64,000 bases of DNA from Finegoldia magna ATCC 29328 (GCF_000010185.1 NC_010376.1:1733578-1797577); one strand, 5' to 3'; positions 37,255 to 46,174 are shown, counted from the first letter of the stretch. Notes: a model not told the origin generated them from the sequence alone. Made by a program: numbers and translations.

Positions 37255-38232
37255 TTATTCATAATAACTACCTGCAAACTCGTATTTTTTACTCTTGTAT
37301 ACTTTTTTGTCTTCTGTAAAATTGATGTCTACTTTTTTTGTTGACAGATATTCTCCTTTTACTTTGTAATCATAAGCTTGTGAGTTTTTCAGTATTAATA
37401 TTCCATTTACCGTAATTTCAGGATTTTTTCTAGCTTTTTTATTTGCCACATAATACACGTTGTTCTTATCTATGAACACTCCATCTATCGTGACGTCGTT
37501 AAATATGGTGATATCATCAGCATCAACCACAATATTTGTCATTGTTGTGGAAAATTCTACTAATTTAGTCAGAAATTCTTCATCCATTTCAATTTTTGCA
37601 TCTTCATCTCTTTTTTCAAAAATATTTTCGTCATCATTTTCCGCAATCTCACCGATATTTCCCTTTGATTTTTCTTGTGCGTATTCTTCGTATTTTTGAT
37701 CGACGATATTCTTGTCAACAAAATACGTTTCGTTGTTCAGTGAAAATACAAAACAATGTTTTATTCCCAAACTTTGCTTTCCTTCAGTGATTTCTGGCAA
37801 TATTTCGTCGATTTTTTCTTCTGGAACAATTCTTTTTTCAAATGGATTTTTCCTTTTATACACCATTTTCGTTATCACATAAGATCCATTATTGTCCGGA
37901 TAGTAGCTCATAAACGAAAAAACTTTCCTGTCTCCGCCTTTTTCCTCATAAAAATTGACGTCAGTTCCTGTTTGCTCTGGAATTTCTTCTATCTGAATAT
38001 TAAATGTATTTTTTGTGAAATTTCCGTTCAGCTTTTCATCAAAAAGTTTTCTTTTATTGATGATTTGTACTGTTGAATATGCGTTCGCCTTGGCTTTTAT
38101 GTAGTTGTACTTGTAGGTGTTGATTGTCCTGATGTTTTTCACTTGAACTAACAAAAACACAATGACAATCATCAACACGAATATCATGTAGAGTGCGTAA
38201 ATTGTGATGTAGGCTTTCGATTTTCGTTTCAT
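37255..38232 (-). CDS. PilX-like membrane-anchored protein of the pilin cluster
   Basis: 325 residues with one N-terminal helix (AYITIYALYMIFVLMIVIVFLLVQV, about 7-31) and a long extracytoplasmic domain rich in beta segments. The N-terminus resembles PilX/GspK-type minor components (short positive leader, hydrophobic helix), but lacks the G-F-T-L-L-E prepilin motif. It overlaps the upstream pseudopilin gene by 4 bp. A role in pilus tip or assembly is inferred from position. Confidence 0.55.
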   Translation of the reverse strand: MKRKSKAYITIYALYMIFVLMIVIVFLLVQVKNIRTINTYKYNYIKAKANAYSTVQIINKRKLFDEKLNGNFTKNTFNIQIEEIPEQTGTDVNFYEEKGGDRKVFSFMSYYPDNNGSYVITKMVYKRKNPFEKRIVPEEKIDEILPEITEGKQSLGIKHCFVFSLNNETYFVDKNIVDQKYEEYAQEKSKGNIGEIAENDDENIFEKRDEDAKIEMDEEFLTKLVEFSTTMTNIVVDADDITIFNDVTIDGVFIDKNNVYYVANKKARKNPEITVNGILILKNSQAYDYKVKGEYLSTKKVDINFTEDKKVYKSKKYEFAGSYYE

Positions 38233-38744
38233 TTTTCCTTATCTCCAATGTAGACTACGAATTTCTTCCCGTTTTCTTTTAAATAAATGTAGTTGTCATC
38301 GTGAGCGAATGAAAAATCCTCGGCGTTTTCCTTGAGTTTATTCCTGTAAATTCTGCCATTGGGGCCGTGTTCTTTTAATTCATCAAAGCTTAGATAATCT
38401 GAAAATGCAAATCTGATGATTTTGTCATTTTCTTTGGTAAAATACACGTAATTTTGTTCTTTATCGACATATTTTACTAGGACAAATCCCATTGATTGAT
38501 TGAAGTGCGTCCAATTTGGCCTTTCTGTGATAACACGGCTCGACCTTTCGATTTCTTTTTTTATGTAATATGCGCAGTGGTCGACATCGTCAACGTCGTT
38601 TTTCATATTTGCGCTGGAGTTCATAATTTTAAAATTTGTATTAAAAGACAGGAAAATCACGCCCAATACGACTGAAAATATGAACAAACTCACCATAACT
38701 TCAAGCAAAGTAAATCCACTACTTTTTTTTGTAAAATGATACAT
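38229..38744 (-). CDS. Minor pseudopilin (prepilin leader SGFTLLEV)
   Basis: 171 residues from the ATG at 38742-38744, giving the leader MYHFTKKSSG before FTLLEVMVSLF; the upstream ATG at 38762 adds six residues and lacks a ribosome site. Cleavage after Gly10 and methylation of Phe are expected for type IV prepilins. The following hydrophobic helix and a domain with paired beta segments fit GspJ/PilW-like minor pilins. It overlaps both neighbouring genes. Confidence 0.78.
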   Translation of the reverse strand: MYHFTKKSSGFTLLEVMVSLFIFSVVLGVIFLSFNTNFKIMNSSANMKNDVDDVDHCAYYIKKEIERSSRVITERPNWTHFNQSMGFVLVKYVDKEQNYVYFTKENDKIIRFAFSDYLSFDELKEHGPNGRIYRNKLKENAEDFSFAHDDNYIYLKENGKKFVVYIGDKEK

Positions 38745-39042
38745 CTTTCGCAATATCTCCATTAACTATTTTTACATTTACCCTGACTAAATCTCCCACA
38801 TCATCTTTCGTGACAAAAACCTTAGAATTTTCGTTCACAATTGAAGAATCGACATCATCGTGCCCCTTCAAATATTCCACGCAATTGTCCAAATCTAATA
38901 GCACGATGTTTTCGGTGTAGGATTTGTCTTGCATTAAAATCACATTTTTGAGTTGTGGATAATACACTACAACACATAAACTCACCAAAAACAGCGCAAA
39001 TAAAACTTCAAGCAGCGTGAATCCCTTATTTTTTAATCTCAT
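38719..39042 (-). CDS. Small pseudopilin (leader NKGFTLLEV)
   Basis: 107 residues. Very short leader MRLKNKG before FTLLEVLFALFLV, the class III signal recognised by prepilin peptidases, followed by a small globular part. Fits GspI/PilV-type minor pilins. It overlaps the upstream pilin gene by 17 bp and the next by 26 bp, so the three are translated together. Confidence 0.78.
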   Translation of the reverse strand: MRLKNKGFTLLEVLFALFLVSLCVVVYYPQLKNVILMQDKSYTENIVLLDLDNCVEYLKGHDDVDSSIVNENSKVFVTKDDVGDLVRVNVKIVNGDIAKDVSFYKKK

Positions 39043-39514
39043 CTACATTCACTCTCCCAGTCGCTATGTAACAATTTATCCTGTATTTTTTGTTTGTTGT
39101 TATGTAATAAATCGTTTGGAAACGTGATGAACCTGCCGATTTGGAAATTCTCGCATCGAAATTATCGAAACTAAGAGCATTCTCCTTTCTGTCATTAATT
39201 GTCTGAATTTCTCCGTATTTCAAATCTCTTGTCACTGTAAAATATGTTGTTGTAGTATCAGTTGTTGTAGTATCATAAAAAGAATAAGATTTTTTGTCGA
39301 ATTTAAAATTGATGCTTCTTCCCGAATTCATCGCCACACTTCTCGCTGTTTTCAAATCACTTATAAATGTGTTGATTTCTTTTCTGGATGCCACATTTGT
39401 TTTGAAGTCGTATTTTAAAACGCAAGTCATGACCACAACGGAAATTATGAACAGACTAACCATGACCTCTATTAAGCTGAATGCTTTTTTTCTCGTTTTT
39501 AATTTAGAAAACAT
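39026..39514 (-). CDS. Pseudopilin (leader KKAFSLIEV), GspH-like
   Basis: 162 residues. Leader MFSKLKTRKKA precedes FSLIEVMVSLFII; the usual Gly before Phe is Ala here, a variant still cut by some prepilin peptidases. The extracytoplasmic domain with TARSVAMNSGRSINFKFD resembles GspH/FimT minor pilins. Starts 11 bp inside the end of the peptidase gene. Confidence 0.76.
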   Translation of the reverse strand: MFSKLKTRKKAFSLIEVMVSLFIISVVVMTCVLKYDFKTNVASRKEINTFISDLKTARSVAMNSGRSINFKFDKKSYSFYDTTTTDTTTTYFTVTRDLKYGEIQTINDRKENALSFDNFDARISKSAGSSRFQTIYYITTNKKYRINCYIATGRVNVDEIKK

Positions 39515-40055
39515 TTCCCATCACCACATACAACAAAAAAGATGACCAAATCACAGGAACAAATGCAATCTCCTCGCCCTCTTCTTTTCTTATAATATAT
39601 ATCAACGCTCTGATTCCACTTATAATTCCAAGATAAAACACGAAATTCACCAAATCTGTGAGACTTTTACTCATACCAATCCCCAAAATAATCAGACAAT
39701 CCACCATTCCCATAAATCTTTCTTTGGTGAAAAAATTGACAATTACGGGAATTAATAAAATCAGAAAACTTTTCACGAAAAAACTCGAAAACACAGAAAC
39801 AATAACGCTACAAATCATGAAAAACAAAATATTTATCCAGTAAACTTCGTTGGTTACGAAATCGTCAACCATAATGTCAACAAAGCCAAGCAACAGAGCA
39901 AAGTCGCAAATTGATGTAGTATTCGTAATACGAAATATCGCACACAAAAACACCGAAATTAACACAAAAACACCAATGTTTTTAATGGATAATCTCTTCA
40001 AATACAAATCCATCAAACACTTAGCTATCAACATCACAAATATTATGGCTTCCAT
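39504..40055 (-). CDS. Compact prepilin peptidase-like (A24) membrane protein
   Basis: 183 residues from ATG 40053-40055 (GGAGG upstream). About six membrane helices. The two catalytic aspartates of A24 peptidases have plausible counterparts: MDLYLKRLSIKN near the N-terminus and FMGMVDCLIILG in the second half, where the usual GxGD reads GMVD. The N-terminal cysteine/methyltransferase domain of long PilD is missing, as in TadV-type or archaeal enzymes. It heads the four downstream pilin-like genes, which are likely its substrates. Confidence 0.65.
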   Translation of the reverse strand: MEAIIFVMLIAKCLMDLYLKRLSIKNIGVFVLISVFLCAIFRITNTTSICDFALLLGFVDIMVDDFVTNEVYWINILFFMICSVIVSVFSSFFVKSFLILLIPVIVNFFTKERFMGMVDCLIILGIGMSKSLTDLVNFVFYLGIISGIRALIYIIRKEEGEEIAFVPVIWSSFLLYVVMGNVF

Positions 40056-40128
40056 ATTTTCCTCCATAATAATATTATAGTATATTTTTAGCTAATAAAC
40101 ATTTTGTTTTGTTAATTTCGGTGGGTGG

Positions 40129-40779
40129 TTAGTCAATAAATTTAAGTAAATAATCCCTGTCCAAGACACGAATTTCCATGCCTTCTATATAAATCGCCTT
40201 GTCTTCTGCAAACTTCTTCAATTCTTGATTCAAGCTTGGTCTGTTGACACGTAAAATATCTGCAAGCATCGTCTGAGATGTTGGTAGTTTCAAATAATCT
40301 ACCTCTTGCAAATGGAGTATCCAATAAGCTAGTCTTTGAGATACTTTTGAATATTGTGTTGCCCTTATGACAAGCTTGTTGAAGCAAGTGTATTCCGCTA
40401 CAAATTTCAATATGTTTTTGGTGAGGACAATGTCTGTGTCCATGATTTTCTCGAACTCTTTTAGTGGCAAGAAGTACACTTTTGTTTTCTTGATAGCATA
40501 CACATCGTAAGGAAATTTTCTGGTGTGTCCAAAATACAAGTAAAATGGAAAAGCATCCCCCGCAAAATAATATGAGGACACTATTTCCTTTCCATTTATT
40601 GTGTACTCGCACGCCTTCAAACAACCTTGGTCGATAAACATTACATAAGTTAAATCCTCTTCTTTACCAAGAACCTTATCACCAGATTCATAGTTTTTCG
40701 AAAAGAAATCCAGTTTAAGCAATTCGTTCTGTGATCTCTCCGATATATTATCGAATAGTTTAAAGTCTAATATTTTCAT
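40129..40779 (-). CDS. Crp/Fnr-family transcription regulator
   Basis: 216 residues: N-terminal cyclic-nucleotide-binding-type beta barrel (to about 120, without the cAMP arginine or FNR cysteine set), a long dimer helix, and a C-terminal winged helix with LPTSQTMLADILRVNRPSLNQEL. It most resembles anaerobe Crp/Fnr regulators of unknown ligand. The next operon upstream is the glycine-reductase-type cluster, and a palindromic site of similar half-sequence lies in its own promoter, so it may control both (inference). Confidence 0.85.
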   Translation of the reverse strand: MKILDFKLFDNISERSQNELLKLDFFSKNYESGDKVLGKEEDLTYVMFIDQGCLKACEYTINGKEIVSSYYFAGDAFPFYLYFGHTRKFPYDVYAIKKTKVYFLPLKEFEKIMDTDIVLTKNILKFVAEYTCFNKLVIRATQYSKVSQRLAYWILHLQEVDYLKLPTSQTMLADILRVNRPSLNQELKKFAEDKAIYIEGMEIRVLDRDYLLKFID

Positions 40780-40798
40780 TTAAAACCCTCTTCTCTTA

Positions 40799-40832
40799 GT
40801 TAAATTCTAACAAAAAAAGTTTTCAATGTAAA
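40799..40832 (-). promoter_or_regulatory. Promoter and possible operator of the Crp/Fnr gene
   Basis: On the minus strand: -35 TTTACA (40827-40832), 17-bp spacer, -10 TAGAAT (40804-40809). The -10 lies inside an imperfect palindrome GTTA-N5-TAAC (40799-40811), which shares its TAAC half with the two palindromes before grdX. Such a site over the -10 would fit autorepression. Confidence 0.5.
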
Positions 40833-40858
40833 TCATTTAACGAATGTTTTTATAACCT

Positions 40859-40898
40859 AAAATACCAGAATTAGATTGGTATCTAACTCTGGTATTTT
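40859..40898. terminator. Bidirectional terminator between Crp/Fnr and the grd operon
   Basis: 18-bp arms (40859-40876 with 40881-40898) with one G-U/mismatch, A and T runs on the two sides. Confidence 0.85.
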
Positions 40899-40923
40899 TA
40901 TCAAGAGATATGAAATTGTTTTA

Positions 40924-42267
40924 TTAGAATATTCCCAATCCTTTAAGGAATATAATTATTAAAACAAAAGGTAATAAATATGATACATATTTCAAAACCT
41001 TAGGCACTTTTATAGAATTTGCACCGTTGTTTACATCTTCTCTGAATACATCAAATTTCCATTTGAATAATGTGTAAAGTATCAACGCAATTGCGCCAAG
41101 TGGCATCATGATATTTCCTGATAGGAAGTCTGCAAAATCGAACAAGTTTCTGCCCATTACTGTGACTGTTTTTAGTATGTTATGTCCGAATATTGTTAAC
41201 AATCCTACAACAAATATAGATGTTAATGCGTAGATTACGCCTTTTTTTCTGTCAATTTTAAGTAATTCAGTAAATGATGAACTTACTGGTTCCAAATATC
41301 CTAATGCAGATGATAATGCTGCAAAGAACATCAATAAGAAGAACAATACTCCGAAAAATCTTCCGAATGGTAAATTCATAAATACGTTACTCATTGTTAC
41401 GAATAATAAGTTTGATCCTGAATCTGGTTGTAATCCTAGTGCAAATACTGCTGGGAATATTGCAAATCCGGCGATAAGTGCTGCTAGTGTATCAAATCCT
41501 ATAACCATTAATCCGTCTGAAGGTATGTCTGAATCTTTGTTAAGATATGATCCATATACAAATGCACCACCACTTGCGATTCCTACTGAGAAGAAGCATT
41601 GTCCTAGTGCTGCTAGTATGGATTCTGCATTGATTTTTGAGAAATCAACGTTCATATACCATTTAACACCTTCCATTGCATTTGGAAGAGTGATTGATCT
41701 AACTACAACTGCTATTAGCATTATGAATAATGCTGGCATCATAAATTTACAAGCTTTTTCCAATCCGTCGTTTAAGTTTTTAGCTGAAATGACACCAATT
41801 ATGATTGTACAAATCAATGTAAATATTAAAAGTGTCATTGGAGAATCCAACATTTTTGCGAAGTTTTCAGTGTACTGTGCTGCTGTAAATCCTGTCATTT
41901 CTCCTGTAAGCATCTTTACAAGATAATTTAATATCCAACCCATTATTTGAATGTAATAAGTTAGAATGAAAAACGCACTCAATACTCCAAGCCAACCGAA
42001 ACTTACCCAAGGGCTGCCTTTTTTAGTTAACTTTCTCATACCTAAAATTGGACTTGCTTGCGCTTTTCTACCAAGTGTAACTTCCATGTAGAATAGAGGT
42101 ATCCCAATGAACACGCATATTAATAGATAAACTAATACGAATGCTCCCCCTCCATTTGTACCAACTAGATATGGAAATCTCCACACATTTCCCAATCCAA
42201 TGGAAAATCCTGCTGCTGCCATTATATATCCAAATCTACTATTCCAATTACCTCTATTGTCGCTCAT
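40924..42267 (-). CDS. Sodium-dependent symporter, NSS (SNF) family
   Basis: 447 residues, 11-12 helices. The start is standard: NWNSRFGYIMAAAGFSIGLGNVWRFPYL, with the unwound helix 1 sodium/substrate site, then GGGAFVLVYL and the helix 6 site. Members take up amino acids or related compounds with sodium, in LeuT/MhsT fashion. It follows grdB by 13 bp and is the last gene of the operon, so its cargo is probably the substrate of the reductase (glycine, sarcosine or betaine) or an exchange partner. Confidence 0.9.
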   Translation of the reverse strand: MSDNRGNWNSRFGYIMAAAGFSIGLGNVWRFPYLVGTNGGGAFVLVYLLICVFIGIPLFYMEVTLGRKAQASPILGMRKLTKKGSPWVSFGWLGVLSAFFILTYYIQIMGWILNYLVKMLTGEMTGFTAAQYTENFAKMLDSPMTLLIFTLICTIIIGVISAKNLNDGLEKACKFMMPALFIMLIAVVVRSITLPNAMEGVKWYMNVDFSKINAESILAALGQCFFSVGIASGGAFVYGSYLNKDSDIPSDGLMVIGFDTLAALIAGFAIFPAVFALGLQPDSGSNLLFVTMSNVFMNLPFGRFFGVLFFLLMFFAALSSALGYLEPVSSSFTELLKIDRKKGVIYALTSIFVVGLLTIFGHNILKTVTVMGRNLFDFADFLSGNIMMPLGAIALILYTLFKWKFDVFREDVNNGANSIKVPKVLKYVSYLLPFVLIIIFLKGLGIF

Positions 42268-42280
42268 AATTACACCTCCA

Positions 42281-43570
42281 TTAAGACTTAAATATAGTCG
42301 GTTTGTCGACTTTTGTTTCTAATGCCTTGATTGCACGTTCAACCAATTCTTCTCTTAAACCATCTTCACGAGATTTCAATTCTGGGTTACCAACTGGGTA
42401 TGGAATTGCAACTGTAGGTACAATTCTGTTTGCTCCTACTGATTGTGAAATTGTAGTTATAGTAGCCATATGAACTATAGGGATACCATATCTTTCGATT
42501 TCTTTTACCATCGTTGCACCGCAACGCGTACAAGTACCTCAGGTACTAGTCATTATAACGCCGTCAACGTTGGCATCTTTCAATTCTTGACCAATTTCCT
42601 TACCGAATCTCTTAGCATTAGCTACAGATGTTCCTGTTCCTGTTGTTGTGTAGAAATATTTGAACACATTTCCTATTACACCTTCTTTTTTGAGTCTTGT
42701 AAGTTGATCTAAAGGTGCAACTCTGTCTGCTTTTGCATTACAATAAACAGGGTCAAATCCACCGTGGATTGTAACGAATTTACCTTTTAATTCATCCAAA
42801 TCACTTACATCGTATTTTGCCCATTTTTGAGCTGATGCTGATTGAACTTTGTCAGGGTTTCCTTCAGGAACAACACCACCAGTTGTGATAAGTGCTATTG
42901 TAGCCTTGCTCATGTCAGCTATTGGAGCTGCTGGTTCAACTTCGTCAAATTCTGGCATTGGAAGTTCTGTTTCAAATTCTTCATCGTTAAATCTCTTAAG
43001 AAGCATTTCAACTGCACGACGTGCACCGATTTTGTCAGAAAATTCTGTCACACGTCTACCTTGTGCAAGGTAATTGTCTTCTTTTGGAGAAAGTTTATTT
43101 CCTTCAATAATTTTATTGGTCAAAGTAGCCATTTCTTTTATAGCTTGTCTCATTTTTGCTGCAGAGTCTGCAGTTTCAATAATGTAGCTGTGAAGTCTAC
43201 ACATATCGACAGCTGGGTTTTCAATGTACATTCCAGTTACAAGTGGGATGTTTTTATCTTTTAATAAATTGATAACTCCAGAACAAGCCATACCATATCT
43301 ACCAGCGTTAAATGCAGGTCCTGCTACGACAATGTCAGGTTTTACTTTTTCAAATACATCTAATATAAATTTGTCTGATTCTTCTTTATGTTCGTTGTAA
43401 TAGTTGTCACCACAAACGATAGTTCCAACAACTTGACCATCTACCAAAGCCTTATCAAAAGCTTGTGCACAACCGATCGGTTTGTCTTCAAAATGAGGCT
43501 TATAATCAGCTTTGTCTTCTCCACCTATTTGTCCAAAAAACTGATTTACATAGTATAATATTTTTTTCAT
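42281..43570 (-). CDS. grdB: Glycine/sarcosine/betaine reductase component B, selenoprotein (GrdB type)
   Basis: 429 residues read through an in-frame TGA at 42539-42541 as selenocysteine 344. Before it the frame ends DGVIMTST; after it comes GTCTRC, giving the family active-site motif UxxCxxC. Both parts match GrdB: the N-terminal part (GTIVCGDNYYNEH, AGPAFNAGRYG) and the C-terminal part (GATMVKEIERYGIP). Component B activates the amine substrate as a Schiff base and passes a carboxymethyl group to selenoprotein A. grdA, grdC and grdD are not in the window. Start ATG with AGGAGG; second of four genes in the operon after grdE. Confidence 0.93.
42512..42541 (-). promoter_or_regulatory. UGA codon and bacterial SECIS-like hairpin of grdB
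   Basis: Twelve bases after the UGA (42539-42541) a perfect 6-bp stem CGTTGC/GCAACG closes a 3-nt GGT loop (42512-42526, read on the minus strand). The loop lies 19-21 nt after the UGA with G residues at its tip, the place and type expected for binding of SelB. Confidence 0.75.
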
Positions 43571-43579
43571 AAAAACCTC

Positions 43580-44866
43580 CTAATAAAGCTTAACTGTAAG
43601 ATTGTGGAATCCTATTTCAGATGTAGAACCAGTAACAGCGTTAAGTTCGCATACAATAGTTCCTTTTTCTTCATCCAAACATCCATCCCAACCACCAGCT
43701 AAGTTCTTAATGGCTTCTACATTACCAATAATTTTGTCTGGCTTATCCAAATGAACAAGATGAGATACATTACCTGTAGATACTACAGCACATGCTTCCT
43801 TCTTGGCATCTGCCAAAGGTTGAGAATCTCCTGCCCATCCAGCACATTCGTCAGTAATAAGTACCGATTTTATTCCGGCTTTTTCCAAACCAGCAGAAAT
43901 CATTACCAAGTCTGAGTCTGGATTACCGTAACCTTCTTCAGAAATTACAACACCATCTGCAGCTAACATCTTACAAAGCTTAACAGTGTAATCGCAAGTT
44001 CTAAATTTACCATCCAAAGTAGTAAGCTCTGGAACCATAATTTCACCGACAAAATTAATAGTCTTGCCATGTTCCTTGTACAATTCCTTGATTACGGAGT
44101 TGTTTTGATGTTGATAAGTTGTGATTTTATCGCAAGCAGCTACACAGTTACCACTTACAACAGCACCGTCCAACTCTTCATTAGGATGAAGAAGTGTAGG
44201 TAATATCTTTTTAACATCTACACCGTAAATGTACACATCGTGAAGCAAACCTTGTGCAATCATCATTTGTGCATATACGACTCTTGGAAGATCTTTAAGT
44301 CTTTCTGCTTCTGTTTTAATATCTTGAATTTCGAAGATTTCTGAATTATCGCACTCTACATTTTCAAGAGCATATCCCAAATATTCAGCAGACTTCAAAC
44401 CTACAAGTCTAGCACAAGTTTCGTGTTCGTGAGGTTCGATATCTTTTTGAACTTTAATATCTACAACTACATTCAAAGTCTTGGAAAATGGAGTGTAGTC
44501 TGCTCCTTCTCCCCACATATCTATAATTCCTTCTTGGAAACCAACCACATCACCAACAGTAACTACCGCAACATTTTTCATAATCTTAGTGATACCGTCT
44601 CCAAGTTGTTCGATTTCACCTGTAACACCTGGGAACTTATTCGTTCTACCAACTCTATATCTAGGTTCGATACAGTCTTTAACTGGAATAATCCTAGTTT
44701 TTTCGCCAGGTTTCGCCAAGTCAATGCTAATTTCTGTTACAAAATCGACATCCTTTAAAAAATCGATCATTTCATCTTTGTTGATAAAAAGAGTTTTGTT
44801 TTCTACCTTAGTAGTATCAGAAAACTTAACATCTTCAATCAGACAATTTTGATATTCTAATTTCAT
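43580..44866 (-). CDS. grdE: Glycine/sarcosine/betaine reductase component B, pyruvoyl precursor (GrdE type)
   Basis: 428 residues, same length as GrdE of known glycine reductases. The self-cleavage site is VVSGN/CVAACDK: cutting before Cys241 would yield alpha and beta subunits and convert the cysteine into a pyruvoyl (or analogous carbonyl) group that binds the amine. The N-terminal half carries RPGE-like AKPGEKTRIIPVKDCIEPR and GADYTPFSKT. It is followed 9 bp later by grdB, its partner. Sequence alone does not separate the glycine, sarcosine and betaine paralogues. Confidence 0.9.
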   Translation of the reverse strand: MKLEYQNCLIEDVKFSDTTKVENKTLFINKDEMIDFLKDVDFVTEISIDLAKPGEKTRIIPVKDCIEPRYRVGRTNKFPGVTGEIEQLGDGITKIMKNVAVVTVGDVVGFQEGIIDMWGEGADYTPFSKTLNVVVDIKVQKDIEPHEHETCARLVGLKSAEYLGYALENVECDNSEIFEIQDIKTEAERLKDLPRVVYAQMMIAQGLLHDVYIYGVDVKKILPTLLHPNEELDGAVVSGNCVAACDKITTYQHQNNSVIKELYKEHGKTINFVGEIMVPELTTLDGKFRTCDYTVKLCKMLAADGVVISEEGYGNPDSDLVMISAGLEKAGIKSVLITDECAGWAGDSQPLADAKKEACAVVSTGNVSHLVHLDKPDKIIGNVEAIKNLAGGWDGCLDEEKGTIVCELNAVTGSTSEIGFHNLTVKLY

Positions 44867-44882
44867 AACCCCAACTCCTTCA

Positions 44883-45233
44883 TTAATTCTCTATACCTTC
44901 TTTTAGAAGAACCGCATCGAGAGTACAATAATCTTCACCATTTCTGTAATCTGGCTTTCGAACTCCCATAGTGTTGATATATTTTTCGATAGAATTTTCA
45001 ATAATTTCAATTGACCTTTCAGAAAAACCTTTTTTCATCACTACACTTCTAACCGGCGAATAAAACATCCTAATCGATGCAGCTAGAGGATGAGTCACCA
45101 AAGAATACCCCAAATGTGTGAGATCTCTTACCTTATAAAGCACATCCAAATATTCTCCTTCGATATTAATAGTGTTGTCGTATTCGTTAATTACGTAACT
45201 ATTATTAGTAACAATTACTATATCATTTTCCAT
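44883..45233 (-). CDS. grdX: GrdX-family protein
   Basis: 116 residues from ATG 45231-45233, seven bases after AGGAGG; a second ATG six bases earlier touches the ribosome site, and the long upstream frame is spurious. The sequence (NDIVIVTNNSYV.., TAASIRMFYSPVRS.. type, ending YCTLDAVLLKEG) matches the short GrdX proteins that lead glycine-reductase operons. Its function is not known. First gene of the operon grdX-grdE-grdB-symporter. Confidence 0.85.
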   Translation of the reverse strand: MENDIVIVTNNSYVINEYDNTINIEGEYLDVLYKVRDLTHLGYSLVTHPLAASIRMFYSPVRSVVMKKGFSERSIEIIENSIEKYINTMGVRKPDYRNGEDYCTLDAVLLKEGIEN

Positions 45234-45282
45234 AACCATCCTCCTTGTACTATTATTAAACCATATTTCTTGATAAAAAAAA

Positions 45283-45326
45283 GTTAGCACACTAACACTA
45301 ATTAAAGTAATTGTTAGTATGCTAAC
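45283..45326. promoter_or_regulatory. Paired palindromes upstream of grdX
   Basis: Two 14-bp palindromes of the form GTTAG-N4-CTAAC (45283-45296 and 45313-45326) have centres exactly 30 bp apart, i.e. on the same face of the DNA helix. Size and 5-4-5 layout fit a Crp/Fnr-type dimer. They lie between grdX and the divergent traX-like gene and could serve either. Confidence 0.65.
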
Positions 45327-45411
45327 ACAAAATGAAATTCTCACAAGAAAATATTGCAAATTTGTTCAAATTATTGTATCATACAGTATACTCAATTTTT
45401 AAGGAGGACTA

Positions 45412-46143
45412 ATGGATATTAATAAAAGATTTGAACACGATAAATTAAAGAAATTTCAGATATTCAACGCAGCTCAGCTAAAATACATTGCGTTTACATC
45501 GATGCTGATTGATCATGTTAACAACTCGATTGTAACGCATTTTTTAAATGGAAAAGGAGCATTGTTGTATATCTCGAACTTTCTATCGATATTAGGAAGA
45601 ATTGCATTTCCAATATTTATATTTTTCATAGTTGAAGGATTTTTCAAGACACACGACAGGGCGAAATATCTTCGAAACTTGTTGGTTTTTGCGGTGATTT
45701 CAGAAGTTCCGTTCGATATTTTCACATCGAAGGTATTATTCGATCCGTATTGGAACAACATGATGTTCACGTTGGCATTGTGTCTTGTAACTGTGTGGAT
45801 AATCGATCATATTAAAGATAAATTTAAGAACAGGATACTTTGGTACGGTGCATCTGTAATAATCGTCGCTGTTTTCGGATTCTTGGCAATGTATTTAAGC
45901 TTGGACTACGATTATCACGCGATAATTTTAGCTTACTTGTTCTACATTTTCTACGACAAGCCAGTTATTTCCGCAGGCCTTGGATATTTGTCGATTATCA
46001 AAGAAGTGTATTCATTCTTGGGATTCGCCTTTACTGTGACATACAACGGAAAACGTGGAAAACAAAACAAATTGGTAAACTATCTATTCTATCCAGTTCA
46101 TATATTGATACTTGGACTTGTTAGAATGTATTTTAATTTTTAA
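45412..46143 (+). CDS. TraX-family membrane protein
   Basis: 243 residues with about seven helices. The N-terminal part (NAAQLKYIAFTSMLIDHVNN) and the region LGRIAFPIFIFFIVEGFFKTHDRAKYLRNLLVFAVISEVPFDI are the TraX signature. In plasmids TraX acetylates pilin; chromosomal copies in Firmicutes, often next to no transfer genes, may acetylate surface polymers. No conjugation genes are nearby. AAGGAGG before ATG. Confidence 0.85.
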   Translation: MDINKRFEHDKLKKFQIFNAAQLKYIAFTSMLIDHVNNSIVTHFLNGKGALLYISNFLSILGRIAFPIFIFFIVEGFFKTHDRAKYLRNLLVFAVISEVPFDIFTSKVLFDPYWNNMMFTLALCLVTVWIIDHIKDKFKNRILWYGASVIIVAVFGFLAMYLSLDYDYHAIILAYLFYIFYDKPVISAGLGYLSIIKEVYSFLGFAFTVTYNGKRGKQNKLVNYLFYPVHILILGLVRMYFNF

Positions 46144-46147
46144 CCCA

Positions 46148-46174
46148 GAACTTGCGATTGCAAGTTCTTTTTTT
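46148..46174 (+). terminator. Terminator of the TraX-family gene
   Basis: Perfect 8-bp stem GAACTTGC/GCAAGTTC (46148-46155 with 46160-46167), then TTTTTTT. Confidence 0.85.

Noticed and set aside
42470..42712. Plus-strand open frame across the grdB UGA region
   Set aside because: It is a shadow of grdB; it has no ribosome site and no family likeness, while the minus strand shows GrdB on both sides of the UGA.
44883..45359. 158-residue version of GrdX with an N-terminal membrane segment
   Set aside because: The extension spans the operator palindromes and AGGAGG site; the family starts at MENDIVIVTNN.
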